DNA from: Variovorax sp. PMC12
Lineage (GTDB): Bacteria; Pseudomonadota; Gammaproteobacteria; Burkholderiales; Burkholderiaceae_C
Reading direction: 5' to 3'
DNA: 64,000 bases
NCBI RefSeq assembly: GCF_003019815.1
Contig: NZ_CP027773.1
Span: 4,242,501-4,306,500, forward strand
Part shown: one piece after another, positions 7,783 to 17,417 of the stretch
Layout of the letters: each line of letters starts with the position of its first letter
How positions within the stretch are numbered: position 1 is the stretch's first letter
Notes under the pieces: generated by a model
The model's input: only the letters and a program-made list of their open reading frames with translations
Databases searched by the model: none
What the model was told of the DNA's origin: nothing
Translations under genes and position numbers: made by a program

Positions 7783-8499
7783 ATGTCATCTGATCCCGTC
7801 GGCCAGCAGTCTCTGGTGCGCACCGGCGCCAAGGCCGGCCTGTCCTTTGCCGGGTCCGTCATCAAGGGCGGCCTGCTCGGCGTCGTGCTGGGCGGCGGCG
7901 TTTTCTTCTTCTATCTGAGCCAGCTGCAGGGTCCGGGCAACGTGGCCGCGCGTGCCGGCGGCGTCGGCGCGCTGGTGGCGCTCGTCACCTCGCCGCCGCT
8001 GCTGGTGGCGCTGTTGCTGCTGCTGTTCGTGGTCGTCTACGTGATGCTGGGCGTGCACCAGGGGCGCGCGCGTGCGATGCAGCATCTGGTCGCGGCGCGC
8101 GGGGAGGCCGTGTCGCAGCGGCTGGCAGGCGGCATCGCCGGTCGCATCGAGGCGATGCCGCGCACGCAGGGCGTTCTGCATCGCGCGGCGGACTGGCTGT
8201 CGGTCGATGCCTTGAGCAAGCAGCTCGCGCCGGTGCTGGGCGAGGGCAGGGCGGTGCGCTCGGTGGTGGCTTTCGTGCTGAACCGCCTGCCGATGAGCGA
8301 GATGCTGGCCGAATGGCAGCAGAGTCGCGCCGAGCATGGCGCCCCTGCCGCGGGCGAAGACCCCGCGCTGCGCGCTGTGCTCACGCGCCGCATCAACGAG
8401 GCGCTGCAGGACATGGCCACGCCCTCGCGCAAGCCGCTTTACATCGCGCTGGGCGCGCACGCGGCCCTGCTGGGCGTGGGGCTCTGGCTGGTGAACTGA
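7783..8499 (+). CDS. Hypothetical inner-membrane protein
   Basis: Protein of 238 residues that I do not recognise as a named family. Three strongly hydrophobic stretches can be seen: around residues 27-47 (glycine-rich), around 60-90 (very leucine/valine-rich) and at the C-terminus (about 218-238). A soluble helical region of about 120 residues lies between the second and third. GGAGGAG lies upstream of the ATG. It stands alone, convergent with argC, with only 18 nt between the two stops. Confidence 0.75.
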   Translation: MSSDPVGQQSLVRTGAKAGLSFAGSVIKGGLLGVVLGGGVFFFYLSQLQGPGNVAARAGGVGALVALVTSPPLLVALLLLLFVVVYVMLGVHQGRARAMQHLVAARGEAVSQRLAGGIAGRIEAMPRTQGVLHRAADWLSVDALSKQLAPVLGEGRAVRSVVAFVLNRLPMSEMLAEWQQSRAEHGAPAAGEDPALRAVLTRRINEALQDMATPSRKPLYIALGAHAALLGVGLWLVN

Positions 8500-8517
8500 C
8501 GAGCGCGCGGCTGGCGC

Positions 8518-9441
8518 TCAGAGCGCCAGCATCAGCTTCAGGTTCTGCACCGCGGCGCCGCTGGCGCCCTTGCCGAGGTTGTCCAGGCGCGCGATGACCA
8601 CGGCGTGGCGGTGATCTTCATTCGGGAACACCCGGATCTCGAGGTTGTTGGTGTCGTTGAGCGCCAGCGCTTCGAGCTTGCCGTCTTCCGTGGGCGGCAG
8701 CACCTTCACGAACTGCTCGGGCGTGTTGCTCCGGGCATAGTGCGCGGCCAGGGCGTCCTGCAGGTCGCCGGCCTTCGGCTTGCCGGGCAGCAGGTCGAGG
8801 TGCAGCGGCAGCTGCACCAGCATGCCCTGCTTGAAATTGCCCACCGACGGGATGAACACCGGCCGGCGTGTGAGGCCGGTGTAGGTCATGATTTCGGGGA
8901 TGTGCTTGTGCTTCAGGCCCAGCGCGTAGATCTCGAACAGCGGGGCCTCGCCCTTTTCGTAGGCCTCGATCATGGTCCGGCCGCCGCCCGAGTAGCCGCT
9001 CACGGAGGGCAGCGAAATCGGGAAATCGGCGGGCAGCAGGCCAGCGTCTACCAGGGGGCGCACCATCGCGATGGCGCCGGTGGCGTAGCAGCCGGGGTTG
9101 CCGACGCGATCGGCCTTCGCCACGGCCTGCCAGTGGCCTTTGGTGAGTTCGGGAAAGCCGAACACCCAGCCGGGAGCGATGCGGTGCGCCGTGGAGGCGT
9201 CGATGATCTTGGGCTTCCTGCCCGGCAGCTGGTCGATCAGCGCAACCGATTCGCGCGCCGCGTCGTCGTGCAGGCACAGCACCACCAGGTCGACGCCTGC
9301 CATCAGGTCCCGCTTGGCATTGGCGTCTTTTCGCAGTTCGGGAGCGATGCTCACGAGTTCGACCTGCGGCATCGTCTGGAGCCGTTCGCGGATTTGCAGG
9401 CCGGTGGTACCGGCTTCGCCGTCGATGAAAACCTTGGCCAT
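8518..9441 (-). CDS. argC: N-acetyl-gamma-glutamyl-phosphate reductase, type 2
   Basis: Protein of 307 residues, the length of type 2 ArgC enzymes (about 310) rather than type 1 (about 345). It begins with the NADP-binding segment VFIDGEAGTTG and has the active-site cysteine in NPGCYATG near residue 117, followed by PLVDAGLLP. It reduces N-acetylglutamyl phosphate to the semialdehyde in arginine synthesis in the cytoplasm. It is monocistronic here, divergent from sucC. Confidence 0.95.
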   Translation of the reverse strand: MAKVFIDGEAGTTGLQIRERLQTMPQVELVSIAPELRKDANAKRDLMAGVDLVVLCLHDDAARESVALIDQLPGRKPKIIDASTAHRIAPGWVFGFPELTKGHWQAVAKADRVGNPGCYATGAIAMVRPLVDAGLLPADFPISLPSVSGYSGGGRTMIEAYEKGEAPLFEIYALGLKHKHIPEIMTYTGLTRRPVFIPSVGNFKQGMLVQLPLHLDLLPGKPKAGDLQDALAAHYARSNTPEQFVKVLPPTEDGKLEALALNDTNNLEIRVFPNEDHRHAVVIARLDNLGKGASGAAVQNLKLMLAL

Positions 9442-9504
9442 GATGGAGTTTGCCCGGGGTAGCTAGAAGAAAGTACGTATTGACCGCAACCCCACGTACA
9501 GTAT

Positions 9505-9519
9505 TGGTGCGGCGCACCA
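9505..9519. promoter_or_regulatory. Perfect 15-base palindrome in the argC-sucC intergenic region
   Basis: Arms TGGTGCG and CGCACCA flank a single G. It sits 63 nt before the argC start and 126 nt before the sucC start, so it could serve either promoter. It looks like a dimeric repressor site. I cannot name the protein. No convincing -35/-10 pair stood out nearby. Confidence 0.35.
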
Positions 9520-9645
9520 TGATACAGTCCGCGGTTGTTCGCCGCCCCCAGCCGTCAGGCTGCCGTCGCCCGCGAGCAACAGAGCAGAAACACTCTCACC
9601 CCAGATCTCCCGTTCTCAACCTCCTCCTTCCGAGAGACATCCCTC

Positions 9646-10812
<1,167 letters not shown>

Positions 10813-10822
10813 GGAACAAGTC

Positions 10823-11716
10823 ATGTCGATCTATATCAACAAAGACACCAAAGTCATCACGCAAGGCATCACCGGCAAGACCGGTCAATTCCACACCGAG
10901 AAGTGCCAGGAATACGCGAACGGCAAGAACGCCTTCGTGGCGGGCGTGAACCCGAAGAAGGCCGGCGAGTCGATCTTCAACATCCCGATCTTCGGCTCGG
11001 TCAAGGAAGCCGCCACGCAGACCGGCGCCACCGTGTCGGTGATCTACGTGCCGCCGGCAGGCGCCGCGGCCGCCATCTGGGAAGCCGTCGAAGCCGACCT
11101 GGACCTGGCGATCTGCATCACCGAAGGCATTCCGGTGCGCGACATGCTCGAAGTGCGCAACAAGATGAAGGCCAAGGAAGCCGCCGGCGGCAAGAAGACG
11201 CTGCTGCTGGGCCCGAACTGCCCCGGCCTGATCACGCCCGACGAAATCAAGATCGGCATCATGCCCGGCCACATCCACCGCAAGGGCCGCATCGGCGTGG
11301 TCTCGCGCTCGGGCACGCTGACGTACGAAGCCGTGGCTCAACTGACGGAAATCGGCCTGGGCCAATCGTCGGCGGTCGGCATCGGCGGCGACCCGATCAA
11401 CGGCCTGAAGCACATCGACGTGATGAAGGCTTTCAACGACGATCCGGACACCGACGCGGTCATCATGATCGGCGAAATCGGCGGCCCGGACGAGGCTGAC
11501 GCAGCCCGCTGGTGCAAGGACAACATGAAGAAGCCGGTCGTCGGCTTCATCGCCGGTGTCACTGCCCCTCCCGGCAAGCGCATGGGCCACGCCGGCGCGC
11601 TGATCTCCGGCGGCGCCGACACGGCCGATGCCAAGCTCGCCATCATGGAAGAATGCGGCTTCACCGTGACGCGCAACTTCTCGGAACTGGCCAAGCTGCT
11701 CAAGGCCAAGCTGTAA
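10823..11716 (+). CDS. sucD: Succinyl-CoA synthetase (ADP-forming) alpha subunit
   Basis: Protein of 297 residues. The CoA-binding region starts with VITQGITGKTG, and the phosphorylated active-site histidine lies in MGHAGALISGG at about residue 256. GPNCPGLI is also typical. It partners with SucC, encoded 10 nt upstream. A strong terminator follows 58 nt after the stop, ending the sucCD transcript. Confidence 0.97.
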   Translation: MSIYINKDTKVITQGITGKTGQFHTEKCQEYANGKNAFVAGVNPKKAGESIFNIPIFGSVKEAATQTGATVSVIYVPPAGAAAAIWEAVEADLDLAICITEGIPVRDMLEVRNKMKAKEAAGGKKTLLLGPNCPGLITPDEIKIGIMPGHIHRKGRIGVVSRSGTLTYEAVAQLTEIGLGQSSAVGIGGDPINGLKHIDVMKAFNDDPDTDAVIMIGEIGGPDEADAARWCKDNMKKPVVGFIAGVTAPPGKRMGHAGALISGGADTADAKLAIMEECGFTVTRNFSELAKLLKAKL

Positions 11717-11774
11717 GAAACGGCCCCTAGACACCGGCCGCAGAGCCGGGTCATGCGAGGACCACGCAGAAATT

Positions 11775-11809
11775 AAAAAGCGCCCGCACTGGATTGCGGG
11801 CGCTTTTTT
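11775..11809 (+). terminator. Rho-independent terminator after sucCD
   Basis: A perfect GC-rich stem (AGCGCCCGCA pairing with TGCGGGCGCT, extended by A/T pairs) with a 6-nt loop is followed by a run of six T. It ends the sucCD transcript 26 nt before the TerC gene. Confidence 0.9.
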
Positions 11810-11835
11810 CAATAAAACACAGTGGGATCAGAGAC

Positions 11836-12519
11836 ATGGAAATTCTTCAAAGCACGGACTTCTGGTTAGGTCTGCTCAAGATCGTCTGGATCAACATCAT
11901 CTTGTCGGGCGACAACGCGGTGGTGATTGCGATGGCGGCGCGCTCGTTGCCGCCTGCGCAGCAGAAAAAGGCCGTCCTGTTCGGTTCGGGTGCGGCCGTG
12001 GTGCTGCGCATCGTGCTGACGGTGGTGGCGGCCAAGCTGCTGGCGCTGCCTTACCTGCAGATCATCGGCGGCATGCTGCTGCTGTGGATCGGCATGCAGC
12101 TGCTCAGCGAGGACGACGAGGACGACGGCGAGTCCAAGGAATACGGCAGCATGATGGCTGCCGTGCGCACCATCCTCCTGGCCGACCTGGTGATGAGCCT
12201 GGACAACGTGATTGCCGTCGCGGCCGCCGCGCAGGGCAGCATGGTCCTGCTGATCCTGGGCCTGGCCATCAGCATTCCGTTGGTGATTTTCGGCAGTACC
12301 CTCATGATCAAGCTCATGGAACGCTTCCCGATCATCGTCATGCTGGGCGCCGCGCTGATCGGCTGGGTCGGCGGCGAGACCATCGTGAGCGACGTCGCCC
12401 TGCGTGACGTGCTGGCGGCCAATCCCTGGTTGCACTATGCAGCGGCTGCGGCCGGTGCGGTGTTTGTCGTGGCCGCGGGCCGCTTGATGCAACGGCGCGC
12501 GCACGCCGCTGCTCACTGA
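11836..12519 (+). CDS. TerC/YjbE family integral membrane protein (first paralogue)
   Basis: Protein of 227 residues with about seven hydrophobic segments and the two acidic TerC signatures: SGDNAVVIAMAAR in the first part and SLDNVIAVAAAAQG in the second. An acidic cytoplasmic loop (EDDEDDGES) lies between the halves. TerC/YkoY/YjbE proteins are implicated in metal-ion (manganese) export, partly to load exported enzymes. Unlike the paralogue at 39355, it has no riboswitch-like leader; only the sucCD terminator lies upstream. The PP2C gene follows after 26 nt. Confidence 0.88.
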   Translation: MEILQSTDFWLGLLKIVWINIILSGDNAVVIAMAARSLPPAQQKKAVLFGSGAAVVLRIVLTVVAAKLLALPYLQIIGGMLLLWIGMQLLSEDDEDDGESKEYGSMMAAVRTILLADLVMSLDNVIAVAAAAQGSMVLLILGLAISIPLVIFGSTLMIKLMERFPIIVMLGAALIGWVGGETIVSDVALRDVLAANPWLHYAAAAAGAVFVVAAGRLMQRRAHAAAH

Positions 12520-12545
12520 TTTCGCGAAGTCTGCGCTGACAAACC

Positions 12546-13355
12546 ATGGCGAGTGTCGGCGTCTCCCTGTTCTCCACCCGTCCACCGCTGACTTGGGAGT
12601 TCGCAGCACTGACCGATGTCGGCAGGCTGCGCGCCCACAACGAAGACGCCGTACATGTGGATTCCGCGCTGGGGCTGGCCCTGCTGGCCGATGGCATGGG
12701 CGGTTACAAGGGCGGCGAGGTGGCGAGCGCCATGGCTGTCTCGCTGCTGCACGCCAGCTTCGGCCGCTGGTTCGCCCAGGCCGGCATGCAGGCGCCGGCC
12801 CGCGTGGTACGGCGTGCGCTGCAGGCCGCCACCGACGAGGCCAACAGCGCCATCCTGCAAGCCGGCACCACCAACCCCGAACTGCAGGGCATGGGAACGA
12901 CGCTGGTGCTGGCGGCCTTCCGGCCGCAGCGCGTGGTGGTCGGGCACATCGGAGATTCGCGCTGCTACCGGGTGCGCAACAACAAGCTCGAACTGCTCAC
13001 GCGTGACCATTCGCTGCGCCAGCAGCAGCTCGACGCGGGTGCCATCACCCCCGAGGAAGCGCTCAATTCGCCAACCCGCAATCTCGTGACCCGGGCGGTC
13101 GGCGTGGAGGCCCAGGTCCTGCTGGAAATGCATGAGCACAGCGCAAGGCCGGGCGATCTCTATATGCTTTGCTCCGACGGACTGAGCGAGATGATTTCCG
13201 ATGAGCAGCTTTTCACGCTTCTAGAACACGATGTCGGGCTTCAGAAAAAAGCTTCGCTTTTGGTTGCAATTGCCAACGAGAATGGCGGCAGGGACAATAT
13301 TTCGGTTGTTCTGGCAAGAGCAGGCGTTGCGCAAGCGCCTCGCGCAGCCAAGTAG
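12546..13355 (+). CDS. PP2C-type serine/threonine protein phosphatase (Stp/PrpC-like)
   Basis: Protein of 269 residues with PP2C metal-binding motifs: TDVGRLRAHNEDA at the N-terminus, LADGMGGYKGGEVAS, GMGTTLV, HIGDSRCYR, CSDGLSEMI and GGRDNISVV. It should dephosphorylate Ser/Thr phosphoproteins in the cytoplasm, with Mn or Mg as cofactor. The FHA gene lies 66 nt downstream on the same strand, the classic partner in bacterial phosphothreonine signalling. No Hanks-type kinase gene is visible in the window. The first ATG is used. Confidence 0.92.
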   Translation: MASVGVSLFSTRPPLTWEFAALTDVGRLRAHNEDAVHVDSALGLALLADGMGGYKGGEVASAMAVSLLHASFGRWFAQAGMQAPARVVRRALQAATDEANSAILQAGTTNPELQGMGTTLVLAAFRPQRVVVGHIGDSRCYRVRNNKLELLTRDHSLRQQQLDAGAITPEEALNSPTRNLVTRAVGVEAQVLLEMHEHSARPGDLYMLCSDGLSEMISDEQLFTLLEHDVGLQKKASLLVAIANENGGRDNISVVLARAGVAQAPRAAK

Positions 13356-13421
13356 CAGGCCCCAGCGGTACCCCACCGCTGCGCTTGCAGTCATTCAAGC
13401 TTTGCAATCGGGGAGTCGGCA

Positions 13422-14072
13422 ATGCCGAAGATGATCATTTCGGTCGATGGCGTTGTCATCGGGCAAGTGGCGCTCGCCAAGGAACGCACGACGCTGGGAC
13501 GTCGCGCCTACAACGACATCGTGATCGACAACCTGGCAGTCAGCGGCGAGCACGCGGTGCTGCACATGAGCGATGGCGACGTCGAAATTGAAGATCTCAA
13601 CAGCACCAACGGCACCTACGTCAATGCGCTCGCCATCCAGAAGCAGGCGCTCAAGGACAACGACGTCATCGAGGTCGGAGGTTGCCGCATCCATTTCCGG
13701 GCCCGCAGCAACCTGGCCGTCGGCCCCGGTTCCGTGCGCAATCCCGTGGGCGAATATTCGCCGGCCACGCCGCTGTCTTCGGCGCCCACGGAATCGGGCG
13801 CGCTCGTCGAGCTTGGCATCCCGGTGCTGCGGGTGCTGGCCGGCCCCAACGAAGGCCAGGACGTCGCACTGCAAAAGGTCGTCACCACCATCGGCAAGCC
13901 CGGTGTTGCCGTGGCTGTCGTCACGCGCCGGCGGCAAGGCTACGTGGCGGCGGGCGTCGAAGGCAACGTCACGCTCAACGGCCTGCAACTTGGCACCGAG
14001 GCAGTCGCCCTGCAGGAGCGCGACGTGCTCGAGCTTGGCGGCACCGCGCGCATGCAGTTCGTGCGGGTCTGA
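13422..14072 (+). CDS. FHA domain protein, with a second degenerate FHA-like domain
   Basis: Protein of 216 residues. Residues about 1-95 form a canonical FHA phosphothreonine-binding domain: TTLGRRAYNDIVI, SGEHA, NSTNGTYVN. After a linker rich in Ala, Pro and Ser, residues about 130-216 repeat the FHA layout (LRVLAGPNEGQDVALQ, TTIGKPG, VTLNGLQL, LQERDVLELGG) but lack the SxxH and NG-T binding residues. This second part is probably a structural or dimerisation copy. The gene sits between the phosphatase and the adenylate cyclase, so it could link phosphorylation to the cyclase or pilus machinery. Confidence 0.9.
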   Translation: MPKMIISVDGVVIGQVALAKERTTLGRRAYNDIVIDNLAVSGEHAVLHMSDGDVEIEDLNSTNGTYVNALAIQKQALKDNDVIEVGGCRIHFRARSNLAVGPGSVRNPVGEYSPATPLSSAPTESGALVELGIPVLRVLAGPNEGQDVALQKVVTTIGKPGVAVAVVTRRRQGYVAAGVEGNVTLNGLQLGTEAVALQERDVLELGGTARMQFVRV

Positions 14073-14123
14073 TTCCTTTCCCCCCGGGTTTCGTGGCGGC
14101 GTGAACCGTACGGACGGCGCGCC

Positions 14124-16376
14124 GTGAGCGTGCTGCGGCGGCACTGGCCGCGCATCGTCATCAGCCTGCTGCCGCTGCTGCTGGCGCTGGCGCACGCCAC
14201 CGGCGCGTGGCCGCTCAGCGCGCTCGAGCGCCTCGACCGCCTGATCTACGACATCCGCCTGCGCGCGACCATGCCGCGCACGCTCGACCCGCGCGTGGTG
14301 ATCGTCGATGTCGACGACGCCAGCCTCGCGCGCCAGGGGCAGTGGCCCTGGGCGCGCGACAAGATCGCCGGCCTCACCACCGAGCTGCTGGACCGCCAGC
14401 AGGCGGCGGTGCTGGGCTTCGACGTCATGTTCCTCGAGCCCGACCGGAGTTCCGGCCTCGATAGGCTGCGGGCAATGGCAGCCGGCCCCCTTCGCGGCAT
14501 GCAGGGGCTCGCTGACGAGATCGAGCGGCTCGCCCCCGCGCTGGATCACGACGCCACCCTCGCCAGGTCGCTGGAAGGCCGGCCGGTGGCGCTCGGCTAC
14601 TACTTCACGCGGACCGGCAAGCCCGGCACCAAGGGGCAATTGCCCGACGCGCCCCTGCTGCCGGTCGACGCGTTTCCCGCCGGCGGCATCTACGCTTCCA
14701 GCTGGAACGGCTTCGGCGCCAGCCTGCCGGCGCTCGCCAAGGCCGCGCCCACCGCGGGCTTCCTGAACACACTGGTCGGCGCACAGGGCGACGGCGTGAT
14801 CCGCAGCGTGCCCCTCATTGCCCGCTATCAGGGCGACCAGGCCCAGCCCGGCTACTACGAGTCGCTCGCGCTCGCGGTCTACCGGCTGGCGAACGGCTTG
14901 CCGCCCGTGCGTCCGGCCTTTGCCTCCGGCGGCGCCGTGCCGCGGCTCGAATCGCTGCGGATCGGCCAGTTGCGCGTGCCGGTGGACCAGAGCGCCAGCA
15001 TGGAGGTGCCGTTTCGTGGCCCGGGCGGCGCTGGCGGCGGATCGTTCCGCTACATCCCGGCCGCCGACGTGCTCGAAGGACGCCTCGCCCCTGGCGAGCT
15101 GAAAGGAAAGATCGTGCTCGTCGGGGCCACCGCGCCGGGCCTGCAGGACCTGCGCGCCACCCCCGTCGAAGCCGCGTTCCCGGGCGTGGAAGTGCACGCC
15201 AACGTCGTCTCCGGCCTGCTCGACCAGCGGCTGTTCAGCGTGCCGGACTATGCGCCGGGCTACGAAGTGCTGAGCGTGCTGGTGACGGGGCTGCTGCTGG
15301 CCTTCGGCCTGTCGCTGATGTCGGCGCCGCGCGCGGTGCTGCTGGTCGCGGCAACCGTTGCCGCGCTGGTCGGGCTCAATTCCTGGCTCTTCGTGGGGTA
15401 CGGCCTCGTGCTGCCGCTTGCGTCAGCCCTTGCCATGACCATGCTGGCTTTCGTGCTCAGCATGAGCTGGGGCTACTTCGTCGAATCGCGCGCGCGGCGC
15501 GGGCTGGTGCGGCTCTTCGGCACCTATGTTCCGCCGCAGCTGGTCGACGAAATGCTGGTCCAGCCGGACCGCTACAGCATGCGCGCCGAAAGCAAGCAGA
15601 TGACCGTGATGTTCTGCGACATGCGCGACTTCACCCGCCTGTCGGAGCAGATGACCCCGGCGCAGCTCCAGGCCTTCCTCAACACCGTGTTCAGCCGGCT
15701 CACCGACGTGATCAGCGCGCACCGCGGCACCGTCGACAAATACATGGGCGACTGCGTCATGGCCTTCTGGGGCGCGCCAATCGACGCGCCCGACCACGCC
15801 GCATTGGCCGTGCGCGCCGCGCTCGGCATGGCCGATGCCGTGCGCGACATCAACAGCGCCAACCGCGCCGGCGGCCGCCCGGAGATCAGCGTGGGCATCG
15901 GCATCAACAGCGGCGTCATGAGCGTGGGCGACATGGGCTCGGCCGCGCGGCGCAGCTACACCGTCGTCGGCGACGCGGTCAATCTCGCGTCGCGCCTCGA
16001 AGGCCTGAGCGGCCACTACGGGGTGGAGATCGTCGCCAGCGGCGCCACCCAGGAACTGGCGCCCGGCTACGTCTGGCAGGAGCTCGACAGCGTGCGCGTC
16101 AAGGGCAAGGCGCAGGCCGTCGCCGTGTTCACCCCCCTGGCCGAGCGCACGCCCGAAGCCGAAAAACAGGCCCAGCCGATGCTCGAGCGCTGGGGCGCCG
16201 TGCTCGCCGCCTACCGCCGCCAGGACTGGGCCGTGGGCCGGAACTTGCTGGCCCCCTTGCTCGCCGCGGATGCCAAAAAAGTCCTTTACCAGCTCTACGC
16301 CCAGCGTTTAGCCTCCATGGCGTTGCGACCCCAGGATCCGAACTGGGACGGCGCAACCCGGTTCGAAACCAAATGA
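14124..16376 (+). CDS. CHASE2-domain class III adenylate cyclase
   Basis: Protein of 750 residues starting at GTG. One transmembrane segment near residues 10-30 precedes a periplasmic CHASE2 sensor (about 32-345). Three membrane segments follow (about 370-450), then a class III cyclase domain (about 490-680). Catalytic features are FCDMRDFTRL (first metal Asp, about 498), DKYMGD (second metal Asp and the adenine-selecting Lys, about 540) and YTVVGDAVNLASRLE, where a threonine sits at the second base-selecting position as in many bacterial adenylate cyclases. It should make cyclic AMP in response to an unknown envelope signal. The phosphodiesterase start overlaps its stop as ATGA. Confidence 0.92.
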   Translation: MSVLRRHWPRIVISLLPLLLALAHATGAWPLSALERLDRLIYDIRLRATMPRTLDPRVVIVDVDDASLARQGQWPWARDKIAGLTTELLDRQQAAVLGFDVMFLEPDRSSGLDRLRAMAAGPLRGMQGLADEIERLAPALDHDATLARSLEGRPVALGYYFTRTGKPGTKGQLPDAPLLPVDAFPAGGIYASSWNGFGASLPALAKAAPTAGFLNTLVGAQGDGVIRSVPLIARYQGDQAQPGYYESLALAVYRLANGLPPVRPAFASGGAVPRLESLRIGQLRVPVDQSASMEVPFRGPGGAGGGSFRYIPAADVLEGRLAPGELKGKIVLVGATAPGLQDLRATPVEAAFPGVEVHANVVSGLLDQRLFSVPDYAPGYEVLSVLVTGLLLAFGLSLMSAPRAVLLVAATVAALVGLNSWLFVGYGLVLPLASALAMTMLAFVLSMSWGYFVESRARRGLVRLFGTYVPPQLVDEMLVQPDRYSMRAESKQMTVMFCDMRDFTRLSEQMTPAQLQAFLNTVFSRLTDVISAHRGTVDKYMGDCVMAFWGAPIDAPDHAALAVRAALGMADAVRDINSANRAGGRPEISVGIGINSGVMSVGDMGSAARRSYTVVGDAVNLASRLEGLSGHYGVEIVASGATQELAPGYVWQELDSVRVKGKAQAVAVFTPLAERTPEAEKQAQPMLERWGAVLAAYRRQDWAVGRNLLAPLLAADAKKVLYQLYAQRLASMALRPQDPNWDGATRFETK

Positions 16377-17209
16377 CGACAGACACACACAAGGGGTCTT
16401 TCACAATGCAGGTTCGTGTGCTGGGTTGCTCAGGCGCCATTGCCAAAGACTGCCGCACCACCTCGTTCCTGGTCGACACCGACCTGCTCGTCGATGCGGG
16501 CACCGGCGTGGGCGACCTCTCGCTCGAAGAAATGGCCGCCATCGACGACGTGGTTCTGACGCACTGCCACCTCGACCACATCGCCGCCCTGCCCCTGATG
16601 CTCGACGCCATCGGCAGCCGCCGCTCCAAACCGCTGCGCGTGCATGCGCTGCGCGCCACCATCGAAGCGCTGCGCGCTCACGTGTTCAACAACGTCATCT
16701 GGCCCGATTTCGAGAGCATTCCCAGCCCTGAAGCGCCGTTCGTGAGCTTTCACGACATCGAGGTGGGGCAGATGCTGCAGCTGGGCAGCTGTGCGCCCAA
16801 GTCGATCGAGGTGCTGCCGGCCGTGCACACCGTGCCGGCCTGCGGCTTTGCCGTGCGGCGGGCTTCCGGCGGAGCGAACTGGGTTTTCAGCGGTGACACC
16901 GAGCGCAACCCGCCGTTCTGGGACCGGGTCAACGCGCTGGATGTGGCGATGCTGGTGATAGAGACGGCCTTCAGCAACAGGGAGCAGGCGCTGGCCGAGC
17001 GCAGCTTGCATTTGTCACCGGTGATGCTGGCGGGCGAGCTGGCGCGGATCGACCCGGCGAAGCAGTTTCCGATCTACATCACCCATACCAAGCCGGCGGA
17101 AACCGACGAAATCATGAGCCAGATCGAGGCGCTGGGAGAGCATCAGGTGGAGGGGATGGCGCACCGGGATATCCGGTGGTTGAAGGCGGATGGGGTGTTG
17201 ACTTTCTGA
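16373..17209 (+). CDS. Class II cyclic-nucleotide phosphodiesterase-like metallo-beta-lactamase fold protein
   Basis: Protein of 278 residues. The metal motif is THCHLDHI (HxHxDH) near residues 62-69, with later VLPAVHTVPACGF, FSGDTERN and ITHTKP metal ligands. The N-terminus (VRVLGCSGA) and overall pattern fit class II cyclic nucleotide phosphodiesterases such as yeast Pde1 and Vibrio CpdP, rather than lactamases or glyoxalases. The start overlaps the cyclase stop by 4 nt. It is inferred to degrade the cyclic AMP made by its neighbour, forming a make-and-break module. A shorter start at codon 12 (MQVRVLG) is possible. Confidence 0.85.
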   Translation: MTTDTHKGSFTMQVRVLGCSGAIAKDCRTTSFLVDTDLLVDAGTGVGDLSLEEMAAIDDVVLTHCHLDHIAALPLMLDAIGSRRSKPLRVHALRATIEALRAHVFNNVIWPDFESIPSPEAPFVSFHDIEVGQMLQLGSCAPKSIEVLPAVHTVPACGFAVRRASGGANWVFSGDTERNPPFWDRVNALDVAMLVIETAFSNREQALAERSLHLSPVMLAGELARIDPAKQFPIYITHTKPAETDEIMSQIEALGEHQVEGMAHRDIRWLKADGVLTF

Positions 17210-17260
17210 TGCATTGGCAGACCTTGCCGGTTGACATATTTGTCATGCAAGAAGCATCCA

Positions 17261-17290
17261 GACACAAAATGTGTCGCATCGTGTTACACG
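17261..17290. repeat. Paired short inverted repeats upstream of the pilA promoter
   Basis: GACACA-AAA-TGTGTC at 17261-17275 is a perfect 6-base inverted repeat. CGTGT-T-ACACG at 17280-17290 is a second one with 5-base arms. They lie about 50-80 nt upstream of the -24/-12 element, where an activator of a sigma-54 promoter would bind. Both contain GTGT-type half sites; Pseudomonas PilR boxes end in TGTC, so PilR is one candidate. Confidence 0.45.
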
Positions 17291-17340
17291 TTGGTAAACA
17301 AAGGTGACGTGTTCGGTCGACAGAAGGTTGGTTTGGAGGG

Positions 17341-17355
17341 TGGCACAGATGCTGC
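17341..17355 (+). promoter_or_regulatory. Sigma-54 (-24/-12) promoter of the major pilin gene
   Basis: TGGCAC-N5-CTGC gives GG and GC dinucleotides exactly 10 nt apart, as required for RpoN. The -12 element differs from consensus TTGC by one base. Transcription would start near 17366, leaving a leader of about 50 nt before the pilA ATG. pilA is RpoN/PilR-controlled in Pseudomonas and several betaproteobacteria. No pilR or pilS lies in this window. Confidence 0.7.
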
Positions 17356-17417
17356 GGAAGTTCTCTCGCTCCGGGCAGGTTCCCGGGCGTGACAACCAAC
17401 CAACCTGGAGTTAGTGA

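Noticed and set aside
8510..8530. Long hairpin GCTGGCGCTC-A-GAGCGCCAGC at the convergent end of argC
   Set aside because: It lies mostly inside the argC stop region and has no T-run on either strand, so I do not call it a terminator.
9442..9645. A sigma-70 promoter around TTGACC (9480) for sucC
   Set aside because: No -10 element at 16-18 nt spacing could be found; not called.
11717..11835. A second yybP-ykoY riboswitch before the first TerC gene
   Set aside because: No GGGGAGTAG or GACCTT-type elements there; the stretch is filled by the sucCD terminator.
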